A stretch of DNA of 64,000 nt from Desulfonatronospira thiodismutans ASO3-1 (GCF_000174435.1 NZ_ACJN02000001.1:609658-673657); one strand, 5' to 3'. Shown: positions 9,203-18,418, counted from the stretch's first letter. Program-made: numbers and translations. The notes: a model not told the origin generated them from the sequence alone.

Positions 9203-11290
9203 ATGCCTGATTTTGTACTGGAAATTGGATTCGAGGAAATGCCGGCCCGTTTTTTGAAGCAAATCACCATTGATTTCAGGCAGTCCCTGGACAAAGAACT
9301 GGAGACTCAAATGCTGGATCACGGACAGGTCCGGACCTGGTCCACGCCAAGAAGGCTTTGTGCTTATGTTTCGGGTCTTTCCGAAGTTCAGACCAGCAAG
9401 GAAGAGATTGTCACCGGCCCCCCGGTTGCCGTGGGGCTGGATGAACAGGGCGGGTACACCAAAGCTGGACAGGGGTTTGCACGCTCCCAGCAGGTGGATG
9501 TTCAGGAACTGATGATTCAGGAGACTGAAAAAGGACGCTACCTGGCTGTACAAAAAAAAGTCGGGGGCGCTCAGACCCGCGATATACTGCCGCAGATATG
9601 CACAGAAGCTGTCAACAGCCTGGGGTTTCCCAAAAAGATGCGCTGGTGGGACCGCTTTACCTTCGGTCGTCCCATCAGGTGGATCCTGGCCAAAATGGAT
9701 GAGCAGGTAATTAATTTTCAGATAGCCGATGTAAAATCCGCGGATATGACTTACGGCCACAGGGTGCTTGGCCCGGGGCCATTCAGGGTGGATCAGGCAA
9801 AGGATTATTTCCGCATTATCAGGGAAGAGGCTGGAGTGATTCTGGACTTTCAGGAAAGAAAGGACATTATCACCAGTGAAGCCTCCAACCTGGCCCGGGA
9901 GATACAGGGCAAAGTTGTGGAAAACGAAAAACTTGCCAGTGAGAATGCCAATCTGGCCGAATTTCCCGGGCCTGTCCTGGGGAGTTTTGATCCAGGCTAC
10001 TTAGAACTGCCCCGGGAAGTCCTTCTTACCAGCATGGAATCCCATCAGAAAAGTTTCGGTGTGGTGGACGATGAAGATCGGCTCCTGCCCAGTTTTGTGG
10101 CGGTCATAAACAACAGGCCCGACAGCAGGGGGCTTATCCGGAAAGGATGGGAAAGGGTCCTGAAGGCCCGCCTTGAGGATGCAAGGTTCTTCTGGAACTC
10201 GGACAAGGCCGCGTCTTTTGATGAATGGATGCAGAAGCTGGAAAAGGTCGTTTTCATGGCTCCTCTTGGTTCCATGGGGGAAAAGTCCAGACGCCTGGAG
10301 CGCATCAGCGGCTTTCTTTGCGACAGGCTGCAGTCTGCGGACAAGAAGGATGTTCAAAAGGCCGCCTTTATCTGCAAAGCGGACCTGGTTTCGGAAATGG
10401 TGGGGGAGTTTGCCGACCTGCAGGGCATCATGGGCGGCATTTACGCCAGCCATGCCGGGTATAACGATAATGTGGCCAGGGCTGTATACGAACATTACCT
10501 GCCCCTGGGCCCGGATTCGGATACACCTTCCACTCCCGAAGGAGCCCTGGTTTCCCTGGCGGACAAGATGGATAACCTGGTGGGCTGCTTCGGCCTGGAC
10601 ATGCTTCCCACCGGGGCGGCAGATCCGTATGCTCTGCGCAGGCAGGCCCTGGGGGTTATCCGGATTATAATCAAGCATGGCCTGCGCCTGGATATTGAAG
10701 AACTTATTTCCTTTACAGCCAAAAGCTATACCGGGGCAACCTGGAAACAGGACCCGGAACAGGCGCTGGAAAAACTTATGCAGTTTTTCGCCACAAGGCT
10801 CAAGGCCTACTGGCAGGGCCAGGGCTTTCAGGGAAAACTGGTTGATGCAGTGCTCCAGAGCGGATTTTCAGACATCTATGCAGCCCAGGGGCGTCTTGAT
10901 GCCATCAGGGAGTTCAGCCTGGATGAAAATTTTGAGGCCGCGGTTTTGACCTATAAGCGCGTGGACAATATTATCCGCAAGCAGGCCGGAGACGCCGGGG
11001 TGAGTCTGAAGCAGGATTATGACCCCGGCCTGCTGCAGGAAGACCCTGAAATAAAACTGGACCGGGCTATCCGGGAAATCATGAACGACTGGGACACTTT
11101 GTGGCAAAATGAGGACTTCAGTTCACTGTTTAACAAGCTTAATGCGTTGAGACCCAGCGTGGATGACTTTTTTGACCATGTCATGGTCATGTGCCAGGAC
11201 GAAAAGCTGAGACAGAACAGGCTTGGCCTCCTTAACTTTCTGTCCCTAAAGTTCAAGAAGCTGGCGGATTTTTCAGCCCTGCAGGTTTAA
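9203..11290 (+). CDS. glyS: Glycyl-tRNA synthetase beta subunit
   Basis: The beta subunit of the glycyl-tRNA synthetase tetramer binds tRNA-Gly and is needed for charging together with GlyQ. The 695-residue product matches the family (about 690). It shows the typical start MPDFVLEIGFEEMPARF, the HD-like region containing GIYASHAGY and ADKMDNLVGCF, and a C-terminal DALR anticodon-binding domain (about residues 560-690). A ribosome binding site GAGGAAAT precedes the ATG. It closes the run that starts at cheW; rpsT probably has its own promoter. Confidence 0.96.
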   Translation: MPDFVLEIGFEEMPARFLKQITIDFRQSLDKELETQMLDHGQVRTWSTPRRLCAYVSGLSEVQTSKEEIVTGPPVAVGLDEQGGYTKAGQGFARSQQVDVQELMIQETEKGRYLAVQKKVGGAQTRDILPQICTEAVNSLGFPKKMRWWDRFTFGRPIRWILAKMDEQVINFQIADVKSADMTYGHRVLGPGPFRVDQAKDYFRIIREEAGVILDFQERKDIITSEASNLAREIQGKVVENEKLASENANLAEFPGPVLGSFDPGYLELPREVLLTSMESHQKSFGVVDDEDRLLPSFVAVINNRPDSRGLIRKGWERVLKARLEDARFFWNSDKAASFDEWMQKLEKVVFMAPLGSMGEKSRRLERISGFLCDRLQSADKKDVQKAAFICKADLVSEMVGEFADLQGIMGGIYASHAGYNDNVARAVYEHYLPLGPDSDTPSTPEGALVSLADKMDNLVGCFGLDMLPTGAADPYALRRQALGVIRIIIKHGLRLDIEELISFTAKSYTGATWKQDPEQALEKLMQFFATRLKAYWQGQGFQGKLVDAVLQSGFSDIYAAQGRLDAIREFSLDENFEAAVLTYKRVDNIIRKQAGDAGVSLKQDYDPGLLQEDPEIKLDRAIREIMNDWDTLWQNEDFSSLFNKLNALRPSVDDFFDHVMVMCQDEKLRQNRLGLLNFLSLKFKKLADFSALQV

Positions 11291-11365
11291 ATAATAATTA
11301 ATCTGCCAGGGTGCAGGCTGAATTTTTTGTCCACCGAAAAATGGTTTGCTGACCCAAATTGCTTC

Positions 11366-11395
11366 TTGACACAGACCAGGCATCAGGGCTAATAA
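11366..11395 (+). promoter_or_regulatory. Possible sigma-70 promoter for rpsT
   Basis: A perfect TTGACA (11366-11371) is followed after 18 bases by TAATAA (11390-11395), a weak -10 match. It lies about 75 bases before the rpsT start in an AT-rich leader. This is a pattern match only. Confidence 0.4.
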
Positions 11396-11468
11396 ATTAA
11401 GTTTGTCAACATCTGGCTATCAAAGCTTATTATAAATTAACTACAATAAATATCAGGAGGATTCGACT

Positions 11469-11741
11469 TTGCCCAACATTAGATCCGCAGCCAAGAGACA
11501 CAGGCAGAATCTCAAAGCCAGGGAAAGAAACAAGGCTGTAAAGACCCGCATCAAAAACGTGACCAAGGCTGTTCACCAGGCAGTAAACCAGCAGGATGCG
11601 GATCAGGCTTCCCGGGCCATCCAGAAGGCAGCTTCCACTCTGGACAAGGCAGCCCAGAAGAGGGTCATCCACTGGAAAAAAGCCGCCCGCAAGATTTCCA
11701 GGCTCAACAGAATGGTCAATACGCTACAAAGTACCCACTGA
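11469..11741 (+). CDS. rpsT: 30S ribosomal protein S20
   Basis: S20 is a primary 16S rRNA-binding protein of the small subunit. The 90-residue, lysine/arginine-rich helical protein starts PNIRSAAKRHRQNLKARERN after the initiator, as in the family. The start codon is TTG, eight bases after a full AGGAGG (11455-11460). E. coli rpsT also uses UUG, where the weak start takes part in autoregulation; the same could hold here, by analogy. A 12-bp hairpin follows the gene. Confidence 0.95.
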   Translation: MPNIRSAAKRHRQNLKARERNKAVKTRIKNVTKAVHQAVNQQDADQASRAIQKAASTLDKAAQKRVIHWKKAARKISRLNRMVNTLQSTH

Positions 11742-11761
11742 TTTAATCCAGCACCTTTTTC

Positions 11762-11798
11762 TACCCCGGGGGTACATTCCCTCTGAACCCCCGGGGTA
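11762..11798 (+). terminator. GC-rich hairpin after rpsT
   Basis: Perfect 12-bp inverted repeat (arms TACCCCGGGGGT at 11762-11773 and its complement at 11787-11798) with a 13-base loop, 21 bases after the rpsT stop. There is no T-run after it on either strand, so it is not a classic intrinsic terminator; it may protect the mRNA 3' end or act with another factor. Confidence 0.4.
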
Positions 11799-11883
11799 AA
11801 AGTCGGACCGGCTTCTCATCTTCCCAACTGTTCACAGGTTTGATTCGTTCTTCTCTTACCCCGTTTTTTACGCAACCTGTCTT

Positions 11884-12015
11884 GATGCGCCTGCAAAAAG
11901 TCGGATTGCGAGCAATTTAGCAATAAAACAAGCTCATAACTCTTTGTTTTTATTGACTCCTGACCCCTGTCTCCTGACCCCTGCAACTGCAAAAAGGACT
12001 TCTTGCAGTTGCATC
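11884..12015. repeat. Family D small mobile element, 132 bp
   Basis: Imperfect terminal inverted repeats (left GATGCGCCTGCAAAAAGTC, right end complementary with two mismatches) flanked by a 6-bp direct repeat TGTCTT (11878-11883 and 12016-12021). A second copy of exactly the same length lies at 46849-46980 with its own 6-bp duplication. No coding capacity. Its right flank touches the mqnA stop codon. Confidence 0.75.
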
Positions 12016-12020
12016 TGTCT

Positions 12021-12863
12021 TCAGCCTTCAAAAAAATCCAGGGCAGGCATGCCAGGAATTTCGTCCATGTCGCTCAGGTATCTGCCAAAGGCAGCCAGGG
12101 CCGCTTTATGTTCCTGTTCCAGCCCGTAATCCATTTTTTGCCAGTAGTCGGTGATCTGCTCCGGGGTAAACTCTGTGCCTGGGTAAAGCATGCTCAATTC
12201 ATGGTATCTGCCCGGCATCGCCCGTCTGGCCTGCAGAAGCTCCCGGGCCAGGCGGGCGAGAACACTTCTCTGCCTGCCCTGCAGATCGCGCCTTAATATC
12301 CACAGGGCAAAAACAAAAGGCAGACCGGTCATTTTGTTCCATTCCCCGGCCAGGTCCAGGACATGCATATTTTGATGCGCATTGAGAAAAATACTCAGGG
12401 CATGATCCCCGATTTCCAGAAATGGTTTCCCTGTAGACAGGCCCTGGCCTGGATCCAGCATTCTCCATCTGGGAGAGGGAAGCTTCCAGTGGTAATGCCA
12501 GAGGATTTTCAAAAGAGCCCGGGATGTATCCGAGGCCCGGGTAAGAAAAATCTCCCCGTTTTGCCCTGCATACCTTTCAAGTTGGTCAAAAGGGAAGGGC
12601 AGGCAGAAAATAACGCTTTGCACCTGAGACGCGGCGCTGATGCCAAGATCCGGCAGGAGCAGGTAGTCCTCTGCCCTGTACAGATATTCAATGGAAGAAG
12701 AAGGGGAGACGTGAATATCTTTGCGGGCCAGGGCCTGGTTGAGCATTGCAGGATGGCCGCTGACGAAGCTCACATCTGTGCAAAGGCTGTTGTTTATGCT
12801 GTGAAACAGGGGCCAGATATTGAGATAGTCTATGCGGCCCACTTTTAGCTGGGAATTGTTCAT
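12021..12863 (-). CDS. mqnA: Chorismate dehydratase MqnA (futalosine menaquinone pathway)
   Basis: MqnA converts chorismate to 3-enolpyruvylbenzoate, the first committed step of the futalosine route to menaquinone. The 280-residue product starts MNNSQLKVGRIDYLNIWPLF, the usual MqnA N-terminus, and contains the substrate-binding-protein-like fold with VSPSSSIEYL and DPGQGLSTGKPFLEIGDHAL. I chose ATG 12863, which gives the family N-terminus; an in-frame TTG at 12905 would add 14 residues. It is divergent from the DUF374 gene. Other mqn genes are not in the window. Confidence 0.88.
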   Translation of the reverse strand: MNNSQLKVGRIDYLNIWPLFHSINNSLCTDVSFVSGHPAMLNQALARKDIHVSPSSSIEYLYRAEDYLLLPDLGISAASQVQSVIFCLPFPFDQLERYAGQNGEIFLTRASDTSRALLKILWHYHWKLPSPRWRMLDPGQGLSTGKPFLEIGDHALSIFLNAHQNMHVLDLAGEWNKMTGLPFVFALWILRRDLQGRQRSVLARLARELLQARRAMPGRYHELSMLYPGTEFTPEQITDYWQKMDYGLEQEHKAALAAFGRYLSDMDEIPGMPALDFFEG

Positions 12864-12943
12864 TAACCTTAAACCGCCATATTTTCTGATTGTCTGTGGA
12901 TTCAATCTTGCCTTAACCGGCCTGAGTCCATAAAATAGCTTTC

Positions 12944-13573
12944 ATGCGCAATATCTATGTAAAGATGACACCTCTGCTGACCTTTTTTGCCGTGGGCTGG
13001 TCCATGAGCATCCGGTATAAAAGGGTCAATTTCGAAAAAATCCAGGATCTGCGTAACCGGAAAAAACCCATAGTCTTTGCCATATATCACAACGAACTCT
13101 TCCCTTTGTGCTACCTGCACCGCAACGAAGGCATCATCGCCGTGGTCAGTGCAAGCAGGGACGGAGAAATCCTGGCCAGGGTCCTGCACAGCATGGGATT
13201 CAACCTGGCCCGGGGGTCCAGCTCCAGGCAGGGGATGAAGGCCATGCTGGCGGCAATGCGCCAGATGCATACAAAGGGCAGGGATGCCGTCCTCACCGTG
13301 GACGGCCCCCGGGGTCCCAGGCACGAGGTAAAGCCGGGGATTGTCTACCTGGCTTCCAGGATAGGGGCTCATATCGTGCCTGTCCGGGTAAGGATGAGCA
13401 CCAGGCATGAGTTCTCCGGGTCCTGGGACCGGTTCAAGCTTCCCTGGCTCTGGTCAGGCTGCGAGGTTGTATACGGTCGTCCGTATAAATTGTCCTCGAA
13501 AATGGGTTCCAGTGAAATCACACAAGAGGCTCTGGAACTTAAACATAAGCTGGGCCTGCTTTCATCTACCTAA
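12944..13573 (+). CDS. Lysophospholipid acyltransferase-like protein (DUF374)
   Basis: A 209-residue protein of the DUF374 family, related to lysophospholipid acyltransferases and found beside lipid A and envelope genes. Visible: a hydrophobic N-terminal segment (MTPLLTFFAVGWSM), the family histidine motif in FAIYHNELFPL (about residue 47), the SASRDGEILARVL and RGSSSRQGMKAM segments, and VDGPRGPRHEVKPG (about 123-136). The substrate is not known. No clear ribosome binding site is seen. The next gene ends three bases later on the opposite strand. Confidence 0.82.
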   Translation: MRNIYVKMTPLLTFFAVGWSMSIRYKRVNFEKIQDLRNRKKPIVFAIYHNELFPLCYLHRNEGIIAVVSASRDGEILARVLHSMGFNLARGSSSRQGMKAMLAAMRQMHTKGRDAVLTVDGPRGPRHEVKPGIVYLASRIGAHIVPVRVRMSTRHEFSGSWDRFKLPWLWSGCEVVYGRPYKLSSKMGSSEITQEALELKHKLGLLSST

Positions 13574-13575
13574 AC

Positions 13576-15594
13576 TCAAAACAGAAACATCCCGTCTGCA
13601 TCAGACTTCTGCCTGGATTCTACGGAATCAAGCCTCTGTTCAGCAGCCTTTTTCTGGCTATCACGCCCGGCATTCCGGATAACCTTTTCAAACATCCTGG
13701 CGGCCACGCTGTACATTTCTCTTTGTTCGTAAATCAGCCCGGCCCGGTACATGGCGGTAACAGCCCATATATTTTCCTCTGGAAACTCCCATGCCAGCCG
13801 CAGATATTTATCCAGGGCATCTTCCAGGCGTCCCTGGTGCTGGGCGCCTTCTCCCAGCCAGAACAGAATCTCTGCCTGGATGCCTTTCTCAAAGTCCTCT
13901 CTTTGCTCCCACATGGAGGATAGGATCTCTTCCGCCTCAGACCACCGTCCCTTTTCCTGGATCATCAGGGCCAGGTTCAACCTGCGCTGAGGTTCAAGTC
14001 GCTGGGGATCCCTGCTTAAAAGGACCTGGTAGGTTTGCAGGGATTCTTCTTCGCGGCCCATATCCATTAGAATACCTGCCTTGGCCTCCAGAACGTCCAG
14101 CTGCTTATCCCCCTGGGCAAACTCCTGGGAAATCTGCTCCAGGTATCTCCAGGCCAGTTCCTTGTGTCCCTGTTCATAGGCATCCTGGGCCAGGAAAAGA
14201 TATGCTGACTGGCCGGCCTGGGCGCTGGGAAACAAAAAAGCCAGGTTGCGGGCGGCTTCGGTATCATCCTGGCCCTGAAACTTTTCCTCCCAGAACAGGT
14301 AGTTAATGCTGTAATCCAGGGGGTAGGAATCTTTAAGGATCTGAAGGTCTTCCTGGTCGTCCCCCCAGAAATCCGCAGAGAACCTTTTTTCGATATTCAT
14401 GCCCGCGGCATTTAAAAGCTCTTTGAAAAAAGGATACTGATTGCCCGGGAGGTCATTAAGATGCTGGTATTCACCGGTTAAAAGGGCGGCGCTCAGATGC
14501 AGGGTAAAGGGCAGATTGACGTCTTTGTCAAGAAGGTCTTTCCAGACGTTTTCAGCCTGCTCAAAGTCCTGATTCTGCAGCGTGAAGATGAACTCAAGAG
14601 AGGTCAGACCGGCCCTGACTTCCTGTGGAAGCAGGGCGGATGTAAGCTCCTGTCTGACGGATTTCAGGGCTTCAGACTCGGACCTGTCCTTGATACGGCT
14701 CAAAAAAGACGGCCATGAGCCCTGATCCGGTGTGCCAAGCTCAAAACTGTTCAGGGCGTACTCCTGCAGGTTCAGGGCGAATATATCCTTGAACCCGCGG
14801 CTTTTGGGATGCTTGAGGTCCCCGGACCACCGGCTGAAGGACTCTGTCTGCAGAAAATCTCCAAGGTTTTTCCAGAAATTGCGCAGGTCCCGGTCCTGAA
14901 TATCCTGCAGATTTCTGTCCGCCATAGACCAGTGCCCCATGCTCCAGGCCGCCAGGACCTGTGAAACCTTTTTTCTATCAGAAGACGATACCCTGTCCAG
15001 GGCAGGGTCCTGGGAAACGTCCTGTGCAGCCTCGGAAAACGGGCCCGCCACTTCCTCCCAGAAGCTTTCCTCCGGCCAGGCCTTGCTTCCCAGGCTAAGA
15101 GCCTGAAGCATGATCTGTTTGCGTCCCTGGCTTATATCGTCCACAGACAGGGAGGAAAAGTACCATCTTTTCCAGACTGCCTGCCAGAGGAAAGAAAGTC
15201 CCTGTTCCTGATGCATAAGTTCGGCAGTCCTGTCCTTTCCCAGGTAATCCGAGCTTTGCACTGCATGCAGGACAGCCTGGTCAAAGTCTTCTTTCTGGCG
15301 GTGACTCCTGGACTGTAAAAAGAGGAGCCGACCCTTGTAGTCATCCCGGTCCTGAGCCTCGATCCGCCCAAGGACTTCCAGGGCCTGGCCTGGATCGCCC
15401 ATTTCCAGCAGGGCTTCGGCGTATTCAAGCTTTTCCGGGGTGCCGGGAGATGCCTGCAAAAGGTTGTGGGCATAGATATCCAACGCGCCGTATTCCTTGA
15501 GCCATTCCAGGTATTCATCCTGGTTGTCCCATCTTTCTGCACCGGCTTGAAGGGGAAACAGGGCCAGGCAAAGGGTTAAAATAATGCGTTTCAT
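13576..15594 (-). CDS. Exported tetratricopeptide-repeat protein
   Basis: A 672-residue protein with a cleavable signal peptide (MKRIILTLCLALFPLQAGA, probable cut after AGA) followed by helical repeats along its whole length. TPR-like units are clearest at the C-terminus (for example GEGAQHQGRLEDALDKYLRLA and AMYRAGLIYEQREMYSVAA). Proteins of this kind act as periplasmic scaffolds. No catalytic motif is seen and no function is assigned. It is convergent with the DUF374 gene, and a 470-bp gap with a hairpin and a terminator lies upstream of its start. Confidence 0.78.
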   Translation of the reverse strand: MKRIILTLCLALFPLQAGAERWDNQDEYLEWLKEYGALDIYAHNLLQASPGTPEKLEYAEALLEMGDPGQALEVLGRIEAQDRDDYKGRLLFLQSRSHRQKEDFDQAVLHAVQSSDYLGKDRTAELMHQEQGLSFLWQAVWKRWYFSSLSVDDISQGRKQIMLQALSLGSKAWPEESFWEEVAGPFSEAAQDVSQDPALDRVSSSDRKKVSQVLAAWSMGHWSMADRNLQDIQDRDLRNFWKNLGDFLQTESFSRWSGDLKHPKSRGFKDIFALNLQEYALNSFELGTPDQGSWPSFLSRIKDRSESEALKSVRQELTSALLPQEVRAGLTSLEFIFTLQNQDFEQAENVWKDLLDKDVNLPFTLHLSAALLTGEYQHLNDLPGNQYPFFKELLNAAGMNIEKRFSADFWGDDQEDLQILKDSYPLDYSINYLFWEEKFQGQDDTEAARNLAFLFPSAQAGQSAYLFLAQDAYEQGHKELAWRYLEQISQEFAQGDKQLDVLEAKAGILMDMGREEESLQTYQVLLSRDPQRLEPQRRLNLALMIQEKGRWSEAEEILSSMWEQREDFEKGIQAEILFWLGEGAQHQGRLEDALDKYLRLAWEFPEENIWAVTAMYRAGLIYEQREMYSVAARMFEKVIRNAGRDSQKKAAEQRLDSVESRQKSDADGMFLF

Positions 15595-15674
15595 AGTTCT
15601 TCCATGAGGATTAAAGGATTAAAGAATCAACTTGCACTTAGGAAATAAGTAATAATAACCTATACGTTGTCTTA

Positions 15675-15741
15675 TCCAGCACTCACTTTTGAATACTATT
15701 ATTTACTTGGCAATTCTCCATAGTCAAAAGTGAGTGCTGGA
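15675..15741. repeat. Family E hairpin (CCAGCACTCACTTTT)
   Basis: Perfect 18-bp inverted repeat: TCCAGCACTCACTTTTGA at 15675-15692 and its complement at 15724-15741, with a 31-base AT-rich centre. The same outer motif recurs at 60621-60676. It lies in the gap between the TPR gene start and the YHS gene; the rest of that gap (15742-16006) is AT-rich and shows nothing else I can name. Confidence 0.7.
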
Positions 15742-16006
15742 TTGAAAAAACCCTGTAAAGATTATTTCTACTTACCGCCTAAGGATTAAACGGGGGGTGA
15801 CCCCTCAACAACTGCTGATAATTTTATAGCCTCCCAAGGAGTCAGGTCAACATTCAAATCACCCTCAGCCAAAGCCGGTCTTTTTCTCAGTCATAAAAGC
15901 TACGGACACATAGGTGGGGTGCAACATATCGATTTTATTGCCAATCCTCTCTTATTCATATAATAAAAGTTTACATAATTTACATTATGAGACAAAAGTG
16001 CAGGGC

Positions 16007-16047
16007 AAAAAAGGGGGGTTGCCGGCTTCAGGCAACCCCCCTTTTTT
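16007..16047 (-). terminator. Bidirectional rho-independent terminator
   Basis: A 17-bp perfect stem (AAAAAAGGGGGGTTGCC at 16007-16023 and its complement at 16031-16047, 7-base loop). Read on the minus strand it ends in a T-run just after the YHS gene stop, so it most likely terminates that transcript; by symmetry it also works on the plus strand. Confidence 0.9.
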
Positions 16048-16064
16048 GATCAATTTCCCCAGAA

Positions 16065-16325
16065 CTATGAATCGGGCTTGATCTTTTTCAGATATTTATC
16101 CCGGCAATCGTAGCTGCAGAAGCAATAAACCTGTCCGTCCTTCTTGATGCGCACATCGCTGTCCTTGTCCACGTATGTCCCGCAGACAGGATCCTTGACC
16201 ATGATCCCGGATGCGGCCAGCTTTTCCTTTTCCTTTAACTGAGCGTCTTTCTTTTTTTTCTGATCATTGGTCAACAGCTTGTACAGAATAAAAAGCACCA
16301 CAGCTATTACTATGAATTTCATCAT
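16065..16325 (-). CDS. Small membrane-anchored YHS-domain protein
   Basis: An 86-residue protein: one N-terminal transmembrane helix (about 3-18), a Lys-rich linker, and a C-terminal YHS/TRASH-like domain with DPVCGTYVDKDSDVRI and YCFCSYDCRDKYL. Cysteines of such domains can bind metal ions; YHS domains occur in copper and heavy metal ATPases. The family's usual role is not established. It is probably cotranscribed with folK upstream (24-base gap) and ends at a strong terminator. Confidence 0.82.
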   Translation of the reverse strand: MMKFIVIAVVLFILYKLLTNDQKKKKDAQLKEKEKLAASGIMVKDPVCGTYVDKDSDVRIKKDGQVYCFCSYDCRDKYLKKIKPDS

Positions 16326-16349
16326 GGCAATTATCCCTGAAGTTACGGT

Positions 16350-16844
16350 TTATGTTTGAAATATCTTATGCCCTTCTAACCTGAATTCAAGCCCCTGTAG
16401 CAGCCTTGCTGCCACTTGTCCGTCCGGGAGCACCAGTTCAGGGAATATCTCCAGAAGCGGAATCAGAACAAAGGCCCTGGACCCCAGACCGTGATGAGGA
16501 AGGATCAGCCCTTCTTCGTTTATTTCCATGCCTGCAAACAGAAGTATGTCCAGGTCAATGACCCGGGGTCCGTTTCGCGGTCCCGGAATACGCCCCATGT
16601 TTTTTTCCAGTTCTTTTAAGGCTGCCAGAAGATCCAGCGGCTGCCAGGAATCACCACAGCGCATCCACATGACCTGGTTGGCGAACCAGGGTTGATCTTT
16701 CATCCCCTGAGGCTCTGTCAGGTAGACAGATGATTTTTTCACCAGAGAAAGTCCTGGCAGATCTGTCAGTAATTGCGCGGCCCTTTCCAGGTTGTCCGCT
16801 GGATTTCCCATATTGGAACCCAGGCTGATAAATATATCCTGCAT
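16350..16844 (-). CDS. folK: 2-amino-4-hydroxy-6-hydroxymethyldihydropteridine pyrophosphokinase
   Basis: FolK transfers pyrophosphate from ATP to 6-hydroxymethyl-7,8-dihydropterin in folate synthesis. The 164-residue form starting at ATG 16844 (MQDIFISLGSNMGNP) gives the standard N-terminus; ATG 16871 is in frame and would add nine residues. Signature segments: SLGSNMGNPADNL, RIPGPRNGPRVIDLDILLF (the PPPK signature with the catalytic Asp pair) and LPHHGLGSRAFVLIPL. Ribosome binding sites are weak for both starts. The other folate genes are not in view. Confidence 0.92.
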   Translation of the reverse strand: MQDIFISLGSNMGNPADNLERAAQLLTDLPGLSLVKKSSVYLTEPQGMKDQPWFANQVMWMRCGDSWQPLDLLAALKELEKNMGRIPGPRNGPRVIDLDILLFAGMEINEEGLILPHHGLGSRAFVLIPLLEIFPELVLPDGQVAARLLQGLEFRLEGHKIFQT

Positions 16845-17031
16845 AAACTCTGAACAGTCAGAATATTTCATTTAATATCTTGTAGTTATTATATTTGTCT
16901 GCATTTTTTCAGAAGATTCAGGGCAAGCTTGCAGACGAATACAATTATTTCAACATGTTACTGTTACACAAGAAAAAGCAGACGCACATTTATTGAAGTG
17001 ATGCTCAAGGACTTATTCGACCTCCACATCC

Positions 17032-17370
17032 GTAACCATTCAGGGGGCACTCAGTTGTGGTTCTGGCCATTGCGCCAAGGTCTGGGGACTGTCCCCGCTA
17101 AGTACTATCTTTGAAGGATCGTATCTGTTTAGCGCTTTTAAGGAAAGCAGGGGACAGGCACTCCGGGACCCACTTGAGCATCATTTTGTGCTTAAAACAT
17201 CTCATTTTTTGGGACAAGTGGGTCCCGGAAGAGCCAGTCCCCATGCCACATGCAAAGCGCTAAACAGATACGAAGGATCACACAACTTAGCGTTTGTCAT
17301 ATTTTAATTGTGCAGGAAAGGTGTCGCGGGGACTGTCCCCTGGCCGTTGCGGCACCTCCTGAAGGGTTAC
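17032..17370. repeat. Family A element, interrupted by a family B element
   Basis: Ends GTAACCATTCAGGGGG (17032-17047) and a complementary right end stopping at 17370, flanked by the 8-bp direct repeat CCACATCC (17024-17031 and 17371-17378). Internal GGGGACTGTCCCC cores are present. A family B element (17121-17271) is inserted within it. Removing that insert and one 8-bp duplicate gives a sequence that aligns end to end with other family A copies. Confidence 0.88.
17121..17271. repeat. Family B element nested in family A, 151 bp
   Basis: Perfect 18-bp terminal inverted repeats (GTATCTGTTTAGCGCTTT at 17121-17138, complement at 17254-17271). It is flanked by the 8-bp direct repeat GAAGGATC (17113-17120 and 17272-17279). 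The interior has GGGGACAGGCAC and GAGCCAGTCCCC arms that can form a long hairpin. No coding capacity. Confidence 0.9.
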
Positions 17371-17485
17371 CCACATCCCGTGCATTAAAAACCTATATTT
17401 TTCCTCTTGAAGGTGCAAGCCCGGAAAGGTAAGCTGGATTCGATAATTACTTACGAACTTTCATATTTTCCGGAGTAAACCTTCA

Positions 17486-18418
17486 TTGTCCATTCTCGCC
17501 CAAGAGCACCCTCATGCCCGGTCCTTTCTGGAGCATGCCCTGGTCATCAAGGGACTGGCCCATCAGACCGTGGCAGCGTACACCGAGGACCTGTCCACCT
17601 TTCTGGAATTTTTGCAGGAAAAAGGCAAGGATGTCTTAGATATAAATGACCAGGTGCTCTTGGTATATCTCATGTTTCTGCGCCGCAAAGGACTTCAGAG
17701 CCGCAGCCTGGCCAGGCATATGGCCAGCCTGCGCGGGTTTTACGCTTATCTGCATGAACAGGGGCTCTTGAAGGATAACCCGGCTGAAATGCTTGAAAAT
17801 CCCAAGCTGCCGCAGCTGCTTCCCAGGGTTCTGTCCATCCCGGAAGTGGAGAGCATCCTATCCCAACCTTCCACAGGGGACAAGCTCGGAGCCAGGGACA
17901 AAACCATGCTGGAGATGCTTTATGCAGCCGGACTAAGGGTATCTGAACTGATAAACCTCAAGGTCCTGGACTTCGACCCCCAGGCGGGTATAATCAGGGT
18001 GTGGGGCAAAGGTGCCCGGGAACGCCTGGTGCCTTTGCACTTCAGCTGTATGCAGTGGCTGGATTTTTACCTACAGCACTGGCGCAGCTCTTTCTCACCC
18101 CGGGTGGACAAGGTTTTTATCAATCGCTCAGGAAAGGCCCTGTCCAGACAGGGCGTATGGAAGATAATCAAGAAATACACCGTGATGGCCGGGATTAAAA
18201 AAGATGTTTCCCCGCATACCCTGCGCCACTCCTTTGCCACTCATCTGCTGGAGGGAGGAGCCGACCTGCGCACTGTCCAGGTACTTCTGGGACATTCCGA
18301 CATAACAGCCACCGAGATATACACCCATGTCCAGAGCGACAGGCTCAAGTCCGCTCACGATTTTTTTCATCCCAGGTCAAAAAATACAGGAAAGCCGGTT
18401 CATGCAGAAAAAAGATAA
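17486..18418 (+). CDS. xerD: Tyrosine recombinase XerC/XerD
   Basis: Xer recombinases resolve chromosome dimers at dif. The 310-residue product has the N-terminal SAM-like DNA-binding domain (about 8-95) and the catalytic domain with Arg in AAGLRVSELINL (about 155), Lys in GKGARERLVPL, the HTLRHSFATHLLEGGADL box, and the Tyr in ATEIYTHV (about 284). Length and motifs fit XerD/XerC. The start is TTG 17486 with CGGAG about ten bases upstream. It overlaps the next gene. No dif site was identified. It is more likely a housekeeping Xer than a phage integrase. Confidence 0.9.
   Translation: MSILAQEHPHARSFLEHALVIKGLAHQTVAAYTEDLSTFLEFLQEKGKDVLDINDQVLLVYLMFLRRKGLQSRSLARHMASLRGFYAYLHEQGLLKDNPAEMLENPKLPQLLPRVLSIPEVESILSQPSTGDKLGARDKTMLEMLYAAGLRVSELINLKVLDFDPQAGIIRVWGKGARERLVPLHFSCMQWLDFYLQHWRSSFSPRVDKVFINRSGKALSRQGVWKIIKKYTVMAGIKKDVSPHTLRHSFATHLLEGGADLRTVQVLLGHSDITATEIYTHVQSDRLKSAHDFFHPRSKNTGKPVHAEKR

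Noticed and set aside
17486-18418. Phage integrase next to an attachment site
   Set aside because: Length, motifs and coupling to the tRNA nucleotidyltransferase gene fit a housekeeping Xer; no tRNA gene or att repeats flank it.
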